Program-made: the position numbers and the translations under genes
Notes under the pieces: model-generated
The model's input: the letters and a program-made list of their open reading frames with translations, nothing else
Database searches by the model: none
What the model was told of the DNA's origin: nothing
Assembly: GCA_910574455.1 (NCBI GenBank)
Contig: CAJSYZ010000008.1
Span: 248,001 to 312,000, forward strand
Length of the DNA: 64,000 nucleotides
Reading direction: 5' to 3'
Origin: Trichaptum fuscoviolaceum
Lineage: Eukaryota; Basidiomycota; Agaricomycetes; Hymenochaetales; Trichaptaceae
Part shown: positions 12,401-22,100 of the stretch, piece by piece
Layout: each line of letters begins with the position of its first letter
Position numbering within the stretch: the stretch's first letter is position 1

Positions 12401-13348
12401 GTGCCAATCATAACTGCACGAAACGCCGCTAAGGATGCGTTAAACGCTAGAGCAGTGAAGAGGTTTGCGAAAGAGAGAGGTTTGCCGGTGCACTATTACT
12501 ACGCTCGTGATTCCGCCGACAAAGTTCCCATAACAGGCTTACTGAAAGAAAGATTGCTGGACCTCCACTCCGGAAAAACTCAGCAGCTGGGAAAGCTTCC
12601 GTTAGTCATAGGCATGCCCGTCGTATTGACGCACAATTATGACGTTGCTGGAGGCGTCGTTAATGGAGCGGAAGGAATACTCAAGGCTGTCAGGTACGAA
12701 ACCGATTCCGAAGGGCGTCGCTATGCTACATTGTGCGTTGTGAGCATGCCATCATGTAGATCGGAACCCTTATCGTTTCTTGAAGATAAGGAAGTAGTTG
12801 CGCTTCCAGAGACGACGTCTTGCAAATTGAAGAACTTCTACTCAAAAGCTGAGTTTAGGTTTTCCAGATCGCAGTTGCCAATAATGCCTGCATTTGCATA
12901 CACTGACTATAAGGCACAAGGTAGAACGATGAAAAAGGTCATTGTGGACTTACAAAGCTGTCGAAATCTTCAATCGGTCTACGTCATGCTTTCTCGAGCA
13001 AAATCCCTCGATGGCCTTCTCATTCTGCGAGATTTCCCGTCAAAACAGCTTTGCAACCCTTTGAGTGGTGACCTCCGCACTGAGCTAAAGCAACTTGACG
13101 CTCTGGCTCTCGAGACCGACCGTACGAGTCGGGATCCCTTGACCAACCCTTCCGTCACCCCCTATATATCGGGGTCTACCAATGGTTCATCTACGCTCGC
13201 TCCCTCTTCCACTTCATCCTCGACCGTCGCTTTAACCCCTCTGCTCTCAATGACCAGCGCCCGTAAACGTAGAAGAAGCTATACTCCCCAACCTCAGCCC
13301 CCCACTAGTCGGAGAAGGCTCACGCAGCCCCCACCTTCTCAGCAATGA
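6458..13348 (+). CDS. Helitron Rep/helicase, 2296 aa
   Basis: This is the rolling-circle transposition protein of a Helitron, which nicks and unwinds DNA. Visible parts are a Cys motif CAVCSERKYESDF (about residue 450); a Helitron_like_N segment with SFYITINPADIYNPL; the HUH nuclease motif in GSLHCHLLVW (about 1030); a two-tyrosine motif YYITDYITK (about 1210); and a Pif1-type helicase with Walker A GGPGGTGKS (about 1757), Walker B FIDEVSM (about 1835), GDFCQLPP and a C-terminal KAQGRTM segment. A basic KRRRS patch lies near the C-terminus. All catalytic motifs are intact. The first about 75 codons look intronic: 6479-6571 and 6585-6638 have GT...AG ends and lengths divisible by 3, so the protein may really begin near EALPSDYLSTD. 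Terminal TC and CTRR ends were not found. Confidence 0.93.
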   Translation: MVTETHQVFTTFHFIVRPRYSYIFIVSLSSSSSSSASQEMAFGTYCCPVWCIFSALIFSLGSSVASSSTAASLAMEALPSDYLSTDADLGLDADEFSAGPSVLQPLYSDIGNNMEIEKNLRLLLADRGYSLFDMPIMQLLSVLKSHSVNTCNIRSADVAVHQALDHIVNGKCFLKSSSGSACRIVRRGIRDVRAMTVLATETVLLEIDDFDRIRSVCYALGYTSQDLSKVTGLDNMKTLIELSRDNFSTCYDIPDILCNLEIMSVGEKKVLCRIHSVDVTDLESMPIKRWTDAVLSRLVMHFSMAECEIGDRCVKPGQLPKCKRASGANALLKVTMLESFLTKGNKHRVRTLRLLLSALGIEYEASDNARVMASRLKKYVRTLRIAKEREIRTSRAMLSRVVERQRIHDEIEIRNGEIRRNWPTLTSENVKEMLLSNFQAATSSDALRTRACAVCSERKYESDFADHPIPVNDPNLHLDLLRNSYPIGVQDPFDDNELLRGVMLDRAGFVAGTRDGGSLWTCRFFYRTLSKNVMPRCALANGMFVGEVPDCLKDLTVVEEAMIARRRAKCWIIHLNEGGGGVHRTDAGASHGASLPSTQRGMKGHIIVYPSAPQNIGSVLPPSMEETVTPMCVVFVGSCCPSKEWLRTKAKPLLVRREKVRSVLIWLKNNNPLYADVTIDNELLDSLPEESVAPVEISVESVTESSDAVGARHDNLAADPDNSNALGESRFEKAVVADLDMTKLSSAEMCLAALSHLRNGGEFVQIPHGSQACNEYEDFNLFPLLYPTLFPYGYGGFEHPNRKRPISIKLHARHLFSLADNRFQEHYSFLFTVFNILQRRIVSQKAKLKVKKSYFDEFANSLHNISEESIARVAERYSKGDFSSTYSDEEKLVLRLMREVNLVSQPVPGSSSSKLVLRNQIRAMMTDLGLPSFYITINPADIYNPLVRFLAGEEIDVDNIGSDNRCDSWKQSILVARNPFVAGKFFHIYMQAFFKCLLGFDVKTMSCSNGLFGITKGYFGCVEAQGRGSLHCHLLVWLEGALDPQEIKDRIVEEGDQEFGQRLCRFIDDSISNGVPPEPPIMPDNEPHPCSVRGPWPPPANCTAEQCEEYNRLRQIDIHRLARSCQTHTHTHSCYKYWKGGDERKECRFNLDHSHHVERTTIDPVTGEMDYRIEDGMVNNFCVTILRAIRSNMDIKFIGSGASAKAILYYITDYITKSQLKAHVAYQILQAAVKKLENYNRDDDTFTVKAKRMLVRCANALISQQELSAPQVVSYLMGYGDHYASHRFRNLYWKSFEKHIIRLGKAEEQALNDDDVNDENLAEEEDESDNLVIVERQMDGSVSQKGSQLLDYTLRGDLFEEVCVYDFVANVDKVRIPKKKRKQRSEDEDEQSDEMGPVSDEEDDEEDTAYEDESAVTGRPFAAHSDNPRSSFHHSHPEVKTHLLRKRKEVNRFVPVPIGPRIYRRDVPDIREEYCRLMLILFKPWRNLTHLKEDFSSWEEAFQSFKDVASPRVLKIMENMQRLHECRDSRDDDYANRRLRNRGSNSISEEFIASTIPDGLSYDDVDDSLPEHEAQMEQVDDAMKSQSKRDANEERDATAAVAAGLEAGLFEESLDESLCTSSAELLNDTQRILLLNSPEQIWRKDYRKRTQDAKKKLISDGNADGSFDVPIKSMTADIQLGRLDANFNPFGTFPAAESMSITSIPVDCEPNEGLRLVESICSEFTLNSEQAAAFRQIALHSLLPQTAEKEPIRMYLGGPGGTGKSRVLDALKAFFDRRQQSRRLRVASYTGVAAANVAGVTLHSALQVSQLETASGVKSKAELDLIAMWKGVDYLFIDEVSMVGCKMLRDVSHNLSIAKGTDESFGGISVVFAGDFCQLPPIKDTALYVPSSRSSGFASTSQTENGQKVVKGRSLWLQLTLSHILKQQMRQSGESNTAFRGLLTRLRLGKCNKDDVSLLKSRVLENLTQAERSNLSSEWGTVPIITARNAAKDALNARAVKRFAKERGLPVHYYYARDSADKVPITGLLKERLLDLHSGKTQQLGKLPLVIGMPVVLTHNYDVAGGVVNGAEGILKAVRYETDSEGRRYATLCVVSMPSCRSEPLSFLEDKEVVALPETTSCKLKNFYSKAEFRFSRSQLPIMPAFAYTDYKAQGRTMKKVIVDLQSCRNLQSVYVMLSRAKSLDGLLILRDFPSKQLCNPLSGDLRTELKQLDALALETDRTSRDPLTNPSVTPYISGSTNGSSTLAPSSTSSSTVALTPLLSMTSARKRRRSYTPQPQPPTSRRRLTQPPPSQQ

Positions 13349-13610
13349 TTCCTTCTTACACAAGCCTGTGAGTTCATTAATATTGTATAAAATACCTTAC
13401 CTTTCTAATACACTATATGCTTTAGGCTAGGGCTGCATCCAATACATTTCTCTAAATGCATGTTTCAATGCAACAGCCGCCGAATTTCCCATGGTGTTTG
13501 TGGCCTTTGTACATATGTAATAACGATACTGACCTTTACCGCTAGAACTATCATCACCTGCGCTTGACTTGGACGATCTTGAATTACACGTACCAACGCA
13601 GTTCACGCCC

Positions 13611-16600
13611 TCACAGCAGTCGGTGCCTTCTCTTCAGCTTTCGATCCTCGCGTTTGGTGTGTATGTCGAGATTCGTCACGAATTCTTCAAATATTCGCTG
13701 AATTTTCGGAAGCGCTTCCTTCACGACACCGGCATTCCTCTCATTTTGGGGGTTCCATACCTCCTTCATCAACGCCCTCACCCTCCGATGGTCGTGTTCA
13801 AAGTTCGTTGTAGATTGCCAATGCTCCCATTCCTTTTCAGGGGGAAGCTCCGGATCCAGTTCATCCATATATTCCCCGATGAGAAGCAAAGCAACCAGCT
13901 CTTCAAGGACCGGAAACCTCCCTGTGTAAGTCAATCAGTTTATCACATACGTGCTGCCGTTCTCATGACGTACAATGCAGTGGCACTTGAGGATGATTGT
14001 CCCATGATAACGAATGACCATCCAAAAGTTTGAACAGCACGATTGGGCTTGTCGTATGCTCTGTGTTGGTAACTAATCGGCCAACGTAATGTTCCGTTAT
14101 AAGGCTGCGTAGCGTTCCGGAGTAGTTTGTAGAGGAGTAAAAGTGGCCTCCCACTGCTAAGCAGTCGTTTAGTGTAACTACGAAGTGCGGTTGACCGGGT
14201 CTCATGTATCTATTTCCTGCGTTAGATTTCATATATGGCAAATACAAACGTTTCATTCACTCACAAACGACTTCCCGGTTTCAAGTGCACGCATTGAAAA
14301 GTCATTTTCGTGACGTCCCATCCCTTCTCCCCATCGGGAATGTTTTCCCAATCGCCATCAGCGATGAACCACAGCTTTTCCCCTATAAGACACTGAACGT
14401 ACGTCGCTAAGCCAGCTGCGTCGATATGGCAAGTCGACGTCGCGCTTTCCGTAGCTAGAAGTGCCCAATAACTAGGAAAGTCATGCGGCGGTGTGTCCCA
14501 GGCGAAGGATCGATTATCCCTGGTCGCGAATATTCGCCCATCATCAAACTCTCTGCAAGGCATAAGCTGATTGCGTATAAGAAGATCGAAGTGCCTTTCT
14601 TACTTTGTGGGGATCATGATTTGGTTGAAGATAGGTATGTCGAGAAAGAGGTTGACGCGATTCACACCGCTCTCTCTCTCCTTCATGAAAGTGCGGATTG
14701 TCGATTGACACATACGTTCGTTCACGCTGTCGCCGATGGGAATTGACTGATCTAAATTGCGAATATTACATGAGCATCTCTACGGTCAACTTTATCCCAA
14801 CCATACCTTGAAACTCCCTCACGTCATCTAGGTCAAGCAGGTTGTCCAGATCTGGGCTGTTGAAGTCTGTTATGTCATACAAAGGGATCCCCGGCCCATC
14901 GTGAACAGCGATACACGACTTAGAAAACAGGCTCCGCTTCGCAGACAAATTGATTCTCTCCCAGTCATCAAAAGTGTACTCCTTAACTATTTTGTTGAAC
15001 CCATCTTCTTCCGGTTTAATGCACCGAGACACAACCTGCTCTAGGTCACGCATCTCTTCTTTCTGGGCATGCGTAAAAGACGTGAACAGAAGGTACTTGT
15101 ACGGATGCGTCGGAGCTCACCAGTGAAGACCATCTGTTGATCTGGAAATCTTTCTCCTCATACCGGTAGATTTTCGTCACGACAGCGTTCGCAGTCGTTT
15201 TTTCCATTACGGGGACGAACGCCGAAAATTTCACTTTCGTGGAGTCCAGCTACGTTTGCCGTTAGCAGCAATTTTTATACCACTATAACATGACCTACGT
15301 GTGCGCTGTTGTTTTGAGGAGGAAGCTGCTTGTATTTGCTGGGAACGCCATCTTCGCCTTCGTTACCGCACGTTGCGCTGACCACCGATCTACGTGTCTT
15401 GCGCTTCTTCCTCCTTCTTCCCGGGCCGTAGGCGTCCCGCGTTATTCCTCTGTTTCCCCGTTTTCGTTTACGATCTTTCTCCTGGATTTGAATGACCGAT
15501 GAGTCGTCAGTTGGTCCCTGTTCTGCAGGCCCGTCGTTGAAAGAGAGGCTCCCTTGCGGTCCTTCTGGCAAATTCCCGGCCAACCCAGTATCGGTAGGTT
15601 GATCGACTTCGAGTTCATCTGAGTCATGCGTTGATGCTCCTCCATGTACTCCTTCCTCACCCTGTATTCCCTGTGTAGCCGAAGTCTCCATACCCTCCAT
15701 CGCCTCCGTCGCCTTCTGACACTCTCTAGCTTTCTCCTCAAGTGCCAGTTCCGCATCAACAAGCGTTTTTACCCACCCAGGCGCAAAACTGGTTTCCTTT
15801 CTTCCACGATTCGCCAGGTCCTTCATCGTCTTGCTAATTCTCATAGCGTAGCCATTCCGCTCTTGAATAACCTTGAATGATACTACCGTCGGCTGCGGGT
15901 TATACGATGTCCAGAACGGATCCTTCGAGAACATTGCCTCCGCCCAAGAAGACACCAACTTCTTCATGCCGATTTCATACGCACGATGCCCCTCAACCGC
16001 TATCGCTACAATCAACTGCACCAACTCAGATTCGAGTCTGTACAATTTATCATCGTTTGCCAATCGCGGCAGTCGCATGCTCTAATGCACCTATTTCAGA
16101 CGCGATGCATAGCGTAATGAAAACAATGCTTACTTCAACGCATTCGTACATACAAGCTCGAACGTTGCCGCTCGATATTTGTGATCCCTTTAACAAGCAG
16201 ATAGGCGAGATAGCTGATGCAATGTATAGAGGCCTAAGAATGTCCAAATCCGACTGTTTCAGAATGTGCGGGTTTTTCACACCCGATATTTCACTTAAGC
16301 CTGGTTAGTATAGCAGTATGGCGCGCATTTCAAGGGAACAACGTACACAAGTCGTTCGGCTAATGAGTTCCCAAGCTTAGACGGCTGCAACGTTTTTAAA
16401 TATCATGTTCGAGTTTCATAGCGGTTAGCAGCACTCACCAAAGTACACGCCAAAAGGCCCAAAGCCGCCGACACGAACGCATTTTCTACATAGCCGAGTT
16501 TCGCTCACGTATGATGCTCCCTTGTGATCCTCATGAGTTCCCTTATAATTGCTTTCCTACCCAACGCGGGATGGGCTTCCGCTTCTTCCGTCACATCTGA

Positions 16601-17063
16601 CCCATTGCCTTCGGGCATGCTCTCTGCTTCCTTCCATTTCCACATGAAGTCCAGTAATGTAGTAGGCCATTGGTAGAAGCAGTCCAAAAAAGCCAATATG
16701 GCGCCCTTTGCTTTCCATGCCGGCAGGTGTAGTTCTTGTGGGGTGCGAAGGTCTCGACCGTTGTCTTTCGCAAATCGACGAGGAAGAAGTACAAGGTCGA
16801 ACACCTTGAGTAGTAGAATGATTTGAGACCACGAGTATGTAGGACGGACATCAACTCTGCTGCTGAAAGCTGCAATCGCCGTGCGTCTTTGCTCTTGGTT
16901 AGCTCCCGTCAGGCTGGCCCTCACCTCTTCCTCGACGACCGTAACTTGCATGCCAAGCGCCGCAACCAAGTCCTCCTCCTTCTCCGGTACGCTATAAGGC
17001 AGGCATTCCTTCAGCTTTGTGAATCCCGAGTTGTACGCATCTTCCCATATTTTCTCTCCCCAT
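13611..17063 (-). pseudogene. JmjC-domain-like gene, 3' part (split by LTR element 1)
   Basis: JmjC proteins are Fe(II)/2-oxoglutarate oxygenases, often acting on histones. The likely catalytic part is on exons at 14563-14261 and 14256-13963: CHIDAAG supplies the H-x-D pair (about 14428) and RPGQPHF the distal His (about 14187), followed by LAVGGHFYS as in many fungal JmjC proteins. An upstream exon (16078-about 15275) carries an acidic/basic linker with KRKRGNRG and RRRKKRKTRR, probably nuclear localisation. The exon at 16969-16505 begins downstream of the element 1 insertion. After TGA at 16505-16507 the same frame stays open for about 22 codons to a GTGAGT donor, so this stop may be a CGA to TGA mutation. 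The last exon ends at 13611. Exact splice sites were not all resolved. Confidence 0.6.
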
Positions 17064-17068
17064 CCCGT

Positions 17069-17886
17069 TGTCGAGATCCCGGGCTCCTTTTCTCATTTCC
17101 CGCACTTTCCCGCCAAGGATCCCGACATGAGCAGACAATCCCGCGGGGAGAATCCCGCCATTGGATTCCCCGCGCGAAACCCCATTCCCGAATCGCACGA
17201 TCCCATGCTCACGTGACTTATCCCGCACCACCATCCCGGCAACCATGCACGCATACACACACTCATTTACGACGACCCGCCACGGCACACGTACATTCAC
17301 TTATCAACATACGCTCATTAATCCGTTAGTACCTCAAGGTGACGACCTGCAACAGTCTGGCATACCTAGTCTGGCTAGTCGCGGCCCCGGACCGGACGCT
17401 GACGTCCACGGACAGGCCGTAGCCATCTGGAGAGACGGGATAGACATGCCTAGCAGTGCGGTCGTAGCATGTATCGTTTGTAGTAGATAGGTGCGCCTTG
17501 CGCAAGGACACTTAGCGTAGATTAACTATACAGTCTTTACGAAGTAGATAAATAGCTGTAGGCATCGTAAGGAGCACCCCACTTTTGACCTCTTGTGGAG
17601 TGCTTCCTTAGGTGCGATCTCTCTCTTTTCTCCTGTGTAGTTAGTTGCGCAATACTTACTTGTGGAGTGCTTCCTTAGGGATCCGCTTACTTGACGTTCA
17701 AAGCAGTGAAGAGTCCTAGCTGGCCTTGAGAATCCCGCGACGCGCCTGGATAGAATCCCGCGCGTTTCCCGCCTGAATTCCCACGCTCGTTCCCAGTCGC
17801 GAATCCAGATTCCCGAACGCGGGTTCTTGTCGCGAATTCCAGTTTCCCGAAACTGTTTCCCGCTACAATTCCCGACGGTCGTAACA
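17069..17886 (+). repeat. 5' LTR of element 1
   Basis: Begins TGTCGAGATC and ends TCGTAACA (TG...CA). An A/T-rich AGATAAATAG at about 17546 lies about 35 bp upstream of ACTTTTGACCT, the inferred transcript start. The LTR is rich in TCCCG words. Confidence 0.95.
17581..17591 (+). promoter_or_regulatory. Inferred RNA 5' end and self-primer, element 1
   Basis: ACTTTTGACCT is the exact reverse complement of the sequence at 17889-17899. It lies between AGCACC and GGAGTGCT, which can pair as a stem with one mismatch. By analogy with Tf1 of fission yeast, this would be the first 11 nt of the transcript, used as its own reverse-transcription primer. Confidence 0.65.
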
Positions 17887-17888
17887 TT

Positions 17889-17899
17889 AGGTCAAAAGT
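17889..17899 (+). other. Primer-binding site of element 1 (self-primed)
   Basis: AGGTCAAAAGT lies 2 nt after the 5' LTR and is complementary to 17581-17591 in the LTR over 11 nt. Confidence 0.65.
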
Positions 17900-17975
17900 C
17901 CTGGCTCACCGCCGCTCGGACTCGACACCCTCACGCTCTTTACTTCTACCCCCGCACCCGTACCGCCGACCCGCG

Positions 17976-19184
17976 ATGTCGTCCCACCAGGAATGGGGAG
18001 GACTCGCAGACACCTTCGCTTTCCCGTCCCCTAGCTCCTCGATGGAGGAAGACAAACTCCAGCCCATCCTTGATCGCCTCGACACCCTCGAAAAACGCTA
18101 CTCCAAGTTAGTCAACGAACACAATCAGGTTCAGAACACTGTCGCCCAGCTCAAGCACGCCAACCAGGCGTTAGAAGCCCAAATCGCGAGCCAGCCCGCC
18201 TCCCCGTCTGGGGGTGGAGCAGGGCTCAAGATGAAGCTTCCCGACACCTTCGAAGGCGAACGAGCCAAGCTGGAAAACTGGATTCACCAGATTAAGCTCT
18301 ACCTGTTCGGACAACATCCGGGGCTGGACGAAACCCGCAAGGTCGCATTCGCCCTGATGCTACTGCGGGGACCGGCGCAAGACTGGGCACGACCCATTCT
18401 AGATCGACTCCAGGACATCCCGACACCGCCAGAAGCCGCCAGCCTGGAGGCCCTGTTCGCCGCCCTTCGCGCCTCTTACGGAGAAATCGATGCAGACAAA
18501 GCCGCCGCCGACAAGCTGATGCGCCTACGCCAGACAGGAACGGTCGCCGAGTTTGCGTCGCAATTCCGTGCCCTCCAAGCCCTCACCGGGTGGCCCAAGG
18601 ACGCGACGACGGATGTCATCTACCTCGACATGTTCCGGAAGGGACTCAAAGACCAGGTTCGCCAGCACATCGCCAGCACAGAGGCGAAGGATATGAAATT
18701 TGATGCCTACGTCAACTGGGTTTCCGAGACGGACGAGAAGCTAAGGCTCGCACACGCCTATGGACCAGTATCGAAGCCAGCGGCTACGCCCCGAAGCAAT
18801 CCCGGCACCACTAGTTCAGCTCCGCGTACGATCCCGACTGCGGGCGCAAGCTCGACGAAGGATCCCAACGCGATGGAGATTGACAGGGTGCGCCGGGAGC
18901 GCAGGAGTAAGGGACTATGCTACTACTGCGGAGAGAAAGACCATTTAGTGAGCGATTGCCCAACGCGACCGCCAACCCGAAACCTAAAGGCTACGAAATC
19001 CACGTCCCCGTCGAGCCCCTCGCCCCCCGCGCTCCAGTCGTTCGAAGAAACGCTCAAACGTATGGCGGAACAGTACGTCCAGAATGTGCAGCAGTCCGTG
19101 CTACAGAACGCATTCGCCGCCATGACGCCCGCCGCCAAGAACGTTCACAATCCCGAAGCCCCGCCCCCAGCGGATTTTCAGTAG
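17976..19184 (+). CDS. gag: Gag of element 1, 402 aa
   Basis: Structural protein of the virus-like particle. It begins at ATG 17976, about 90 bp after the LTR. An N-terminal coiled-coil-like stretch (DRLDTLEKRYSKL) is followed by the capsid-like retrotransposon Gag region (LRGPAQDWA) and one CCHC zinc knuckle, CYYCGEKDHLVSDC, near residue 315. The pol frame is -1 relative to gag and overlaps its 3' end, so Pol probably needs a -1 frameshift or splicing; GGATTTTCAG lies just before the gag stop. Confidence 0.9.
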   Translation: MSSHQEWGGLADTFAFPSPSSSMEEDKLQPILDRLDTLEKRYSKLVNEHNQVQNTVAQLKHANQALEAQIASQPASPSGGGAGLKMKLPDTFEGERAKLENWIHQIKLYLFGQHPGLDETRKVAFALMLLRGPAQDWARPILDRLQDIPTPPEAASLEALFAALRASYGEIDADKAAADKLMRLRQTGTVAEFASQFRALQALTGWPKDATTDVIYLDMFRKGLKDQVRQHIASTEAKDMKFDAYVNWVSETDEKLRLAHAYGPVSKPAATPRSNPGTTSSAPRTIPTAGASSTKDPNAMEIDRVRRERRSKGLCYYCGEKDHLVSDCPTRPPTRNLKATKSTSPSSPSPPALQSFEETLKRMAEQYVQNVQQSVLQNAFAAMTPAAKNVHNPEAPPPADFQ

Positions 19185-22100
19185 GGTCGTATTGCTCAGT
19201 CGCGCCCTATACGACCCAACCGCCCTTGTGGCCGAAGAACTCTCTTAATAATGGTCCCTTGTATTTAACCATCTCTACAATAGACCGTCGTCTTAGACGA
19301 CATTTGAAGTTCCCGGTACAGGTTAGCGACGGAAAAACGGATGCCTTAGCCACAGTAATGTTAGACAGCGGTGCGTCGGGAACTTTCATAAATTCCCGCT
19401 ACGTTTCGCGACACGGACTCCAGACCCGGGACTTGGTAATCCCAATACTTTTGCGCAACGCGGACAATTCCCCGAACGCGATTGGACGCATCACCAAGGA
19501 AGTAGTCCTCAACGTCGAGATGAAGGGACACTTAGAACAGTTGACCATGGCCGTCGCGGATATTGGCGACGACGATATTATCATGGGGATCGACTGGTTG
19601 CGGCACCATAACCCAACCATTGACTGGACCAACGACGTGGTCGATCTCAACCGCTGCCCGCCTCAGTGTGATAACCAGCAACGCCTGGTCCCGCTTCCCC
19701 GCCTCGCCATAGCAGAAGAAGTCGAGACCCCCTGGGGGCCCGACAGGACCCAGGCCGAATGGGAAGCTGTCCCACCAGGATTTCGGTACTCAGAAAAATA
19801 TTGGGACCAGTACCACGACGCTGAATCCTACTTCGTCACGACGGACGACCATTTCGCGTACAAAATTGCCGCCTCGTACACCCACTCCCAGGCCATCGCT
19901 GAGAAGTCAGCAGTGAAGGAAGGCGAGAAAACCTTCGAGGAACTAGTTCCCCCCGAATTTCGTGAGTTTGCCGACGTTTTCTCGAAAGTTGAATCCGAAA
20001 GGCTTCCACTGCGCAAACCGTATGATCACGCCATAGATTTAGAACCCGGGAAGGTTCCCCCGTACAGCAAAATCTATCCGTTGGCCCCGGCCGAACGCGA
20101 CGCCCTTCGCGAATTCGTTGACGAAAACCTGCGCAAAGGGTACATACGACCTTCGAAATCCCCTGCAGCGGCTCCCGTCTTCTTTATCAAGAAAAAGGAC
20201 GGAACCTTGCGCATGGTAGTCGATTACCGACGACTGAACGATATCACGGTCAAGAATCGATACCCGCTTCCCCTCACGATGGAACTCGTAGACGCACTGC
20301 AAAAGGCGAAGGTTTTCACGACGTTAGATTTGCGATGGGGCTACCACAACGTGCGACTGAAGCAAGGCGACGAGTGGAAGGCCGCTTTTCGGACTCAGGC
20401 GGGACATTTCGAACCAACGGTGATGACATTCGGGCTCACGAATGCCCCGGCGACCTTCCAGCATATGATGAACGATATCTTCAAGGATCTCATTGGAGTA
20501 TACGTGATCATCTATCTTGACGACTTGCTAATCTTTTCCGAAGATGAATCGCAGCACGAGGAACACGTACGGGAAGTCCTTAAGCGGCTGCGCGAAAACG
20601 ACTTGTTCTGTAAACCCGAAAAGTGCAAATTCAAACAGACTTCCGTCGAGTATCTCGGGATGATTATTTCGCAGGGAAAGGTGGCGATGGATCCCGCCAA
20701 GGTACAGGCGGTCCTCGACTGGCCTACCCCGAAAAAGGTGAAAGACATTCAAGCCTTTCTCGGGTTCGCGAATTTCTATCGACGCTTCATTCGGGATTTC
20801 TCGCACATCGTCAAACCGCTCACGACGCTGCTGAAGAAGGACGTTCGCTGGGTCTGGACAGAAAACCAGCAGTTCGCTTTCGACTATCTCAAGCGCATGT
20901 TCACGACCGCCCCCGTCCTGATGATGCCAGACATGTCGCGACAATTCATCGTGGAATGCGACGCCTCTGATTTCGCGACCGGCGCGGTCTTGTCCCAGGA
21001 AGGCGACGACGGGCTGATACATCCGGTCGCCTTTTTCTCGAAATCCCTCAACGATGCGGAACGCAACTACGAGATTTATGACAAGGAGCTACTCGCGATT
21101 ATTAGAGCTCTTGACGAGTGGCGACATTATCTCGAAGGTGCGAGTCATAAGCTCGATATCGTGTCTGACCACAAGAATCTGCTATATTTCTCTGAATCCC
21201 GAACGCTGACGCGACGCCAAGCCCGGTGGAGTCTGTTCCTCACCCGCTTCGATTTTACGATTCGCCATCGCCCAGGGCGACTCGGAGGCAAACCCGACGC
21301 CATGTCACGACGCGTCGATCTTCAACCAGAAGGCGAAGACAACACGGGACGGACCCTCTTGACTCCCGAAATGTTTCGACTAAAGGCAATTCGTCGGGGA
21401 ATGACGCAGGTACACGGGGATCAGGCCCTCCTACGACGCATTCGTAAGTCAGATCAATATGAAGACGAACTGGTGGACGCAATCGAGCTGGTCAAGTCCA
21501 AGGCGCCTCGAGTCCTGACCAAGGAACTTGAGGACTGGAGCACCGAGGAAGGCCTCATCCTGTACCAGGGTAAGGTTTACGTCCCGAAAGACGAGACCAT
21601 TCGCCGGGATGTGGTGAAGACTTACCACAACAGTCTCCCCGCCGGACATCCTGGACGTTGGAAAACGTTTGAGATGGTAAGCCGCAACTACTGGTGGCCC
21701 GGGATGTCTAACTTCGTAGAACGATACGTTTCGGGATGCGATACCTGCGCACGCACGAAGAACCGATCCCAACGCCCGGTAGGACTCCTGCAACCAAACG
21801 AAATCCCGCAGGGCCCCTGGCAGGCGATTTCGTGCGATTTCATCACCCAGCTCCCCCGATCTGAGGATTACGACGCAATTTTCGTGGTGGTCGACCGTCT
21901 CACCAAGCAAGCGCATTTTATCCCGACCACGTCTGACATCGATGCACCGGAAACTGCGGAACTATTCCTGCAGCACGTCTGGAAGCTGCACGGAACCCCC
22001 CGCCAGATCATATCCGACCGCGGACCACAGTTTGTCGCGCAGTTCATGAAGGCCCTCTTTTCCCGACTCGGTATCAAGGGTACCACGTCGACTGCGTATC

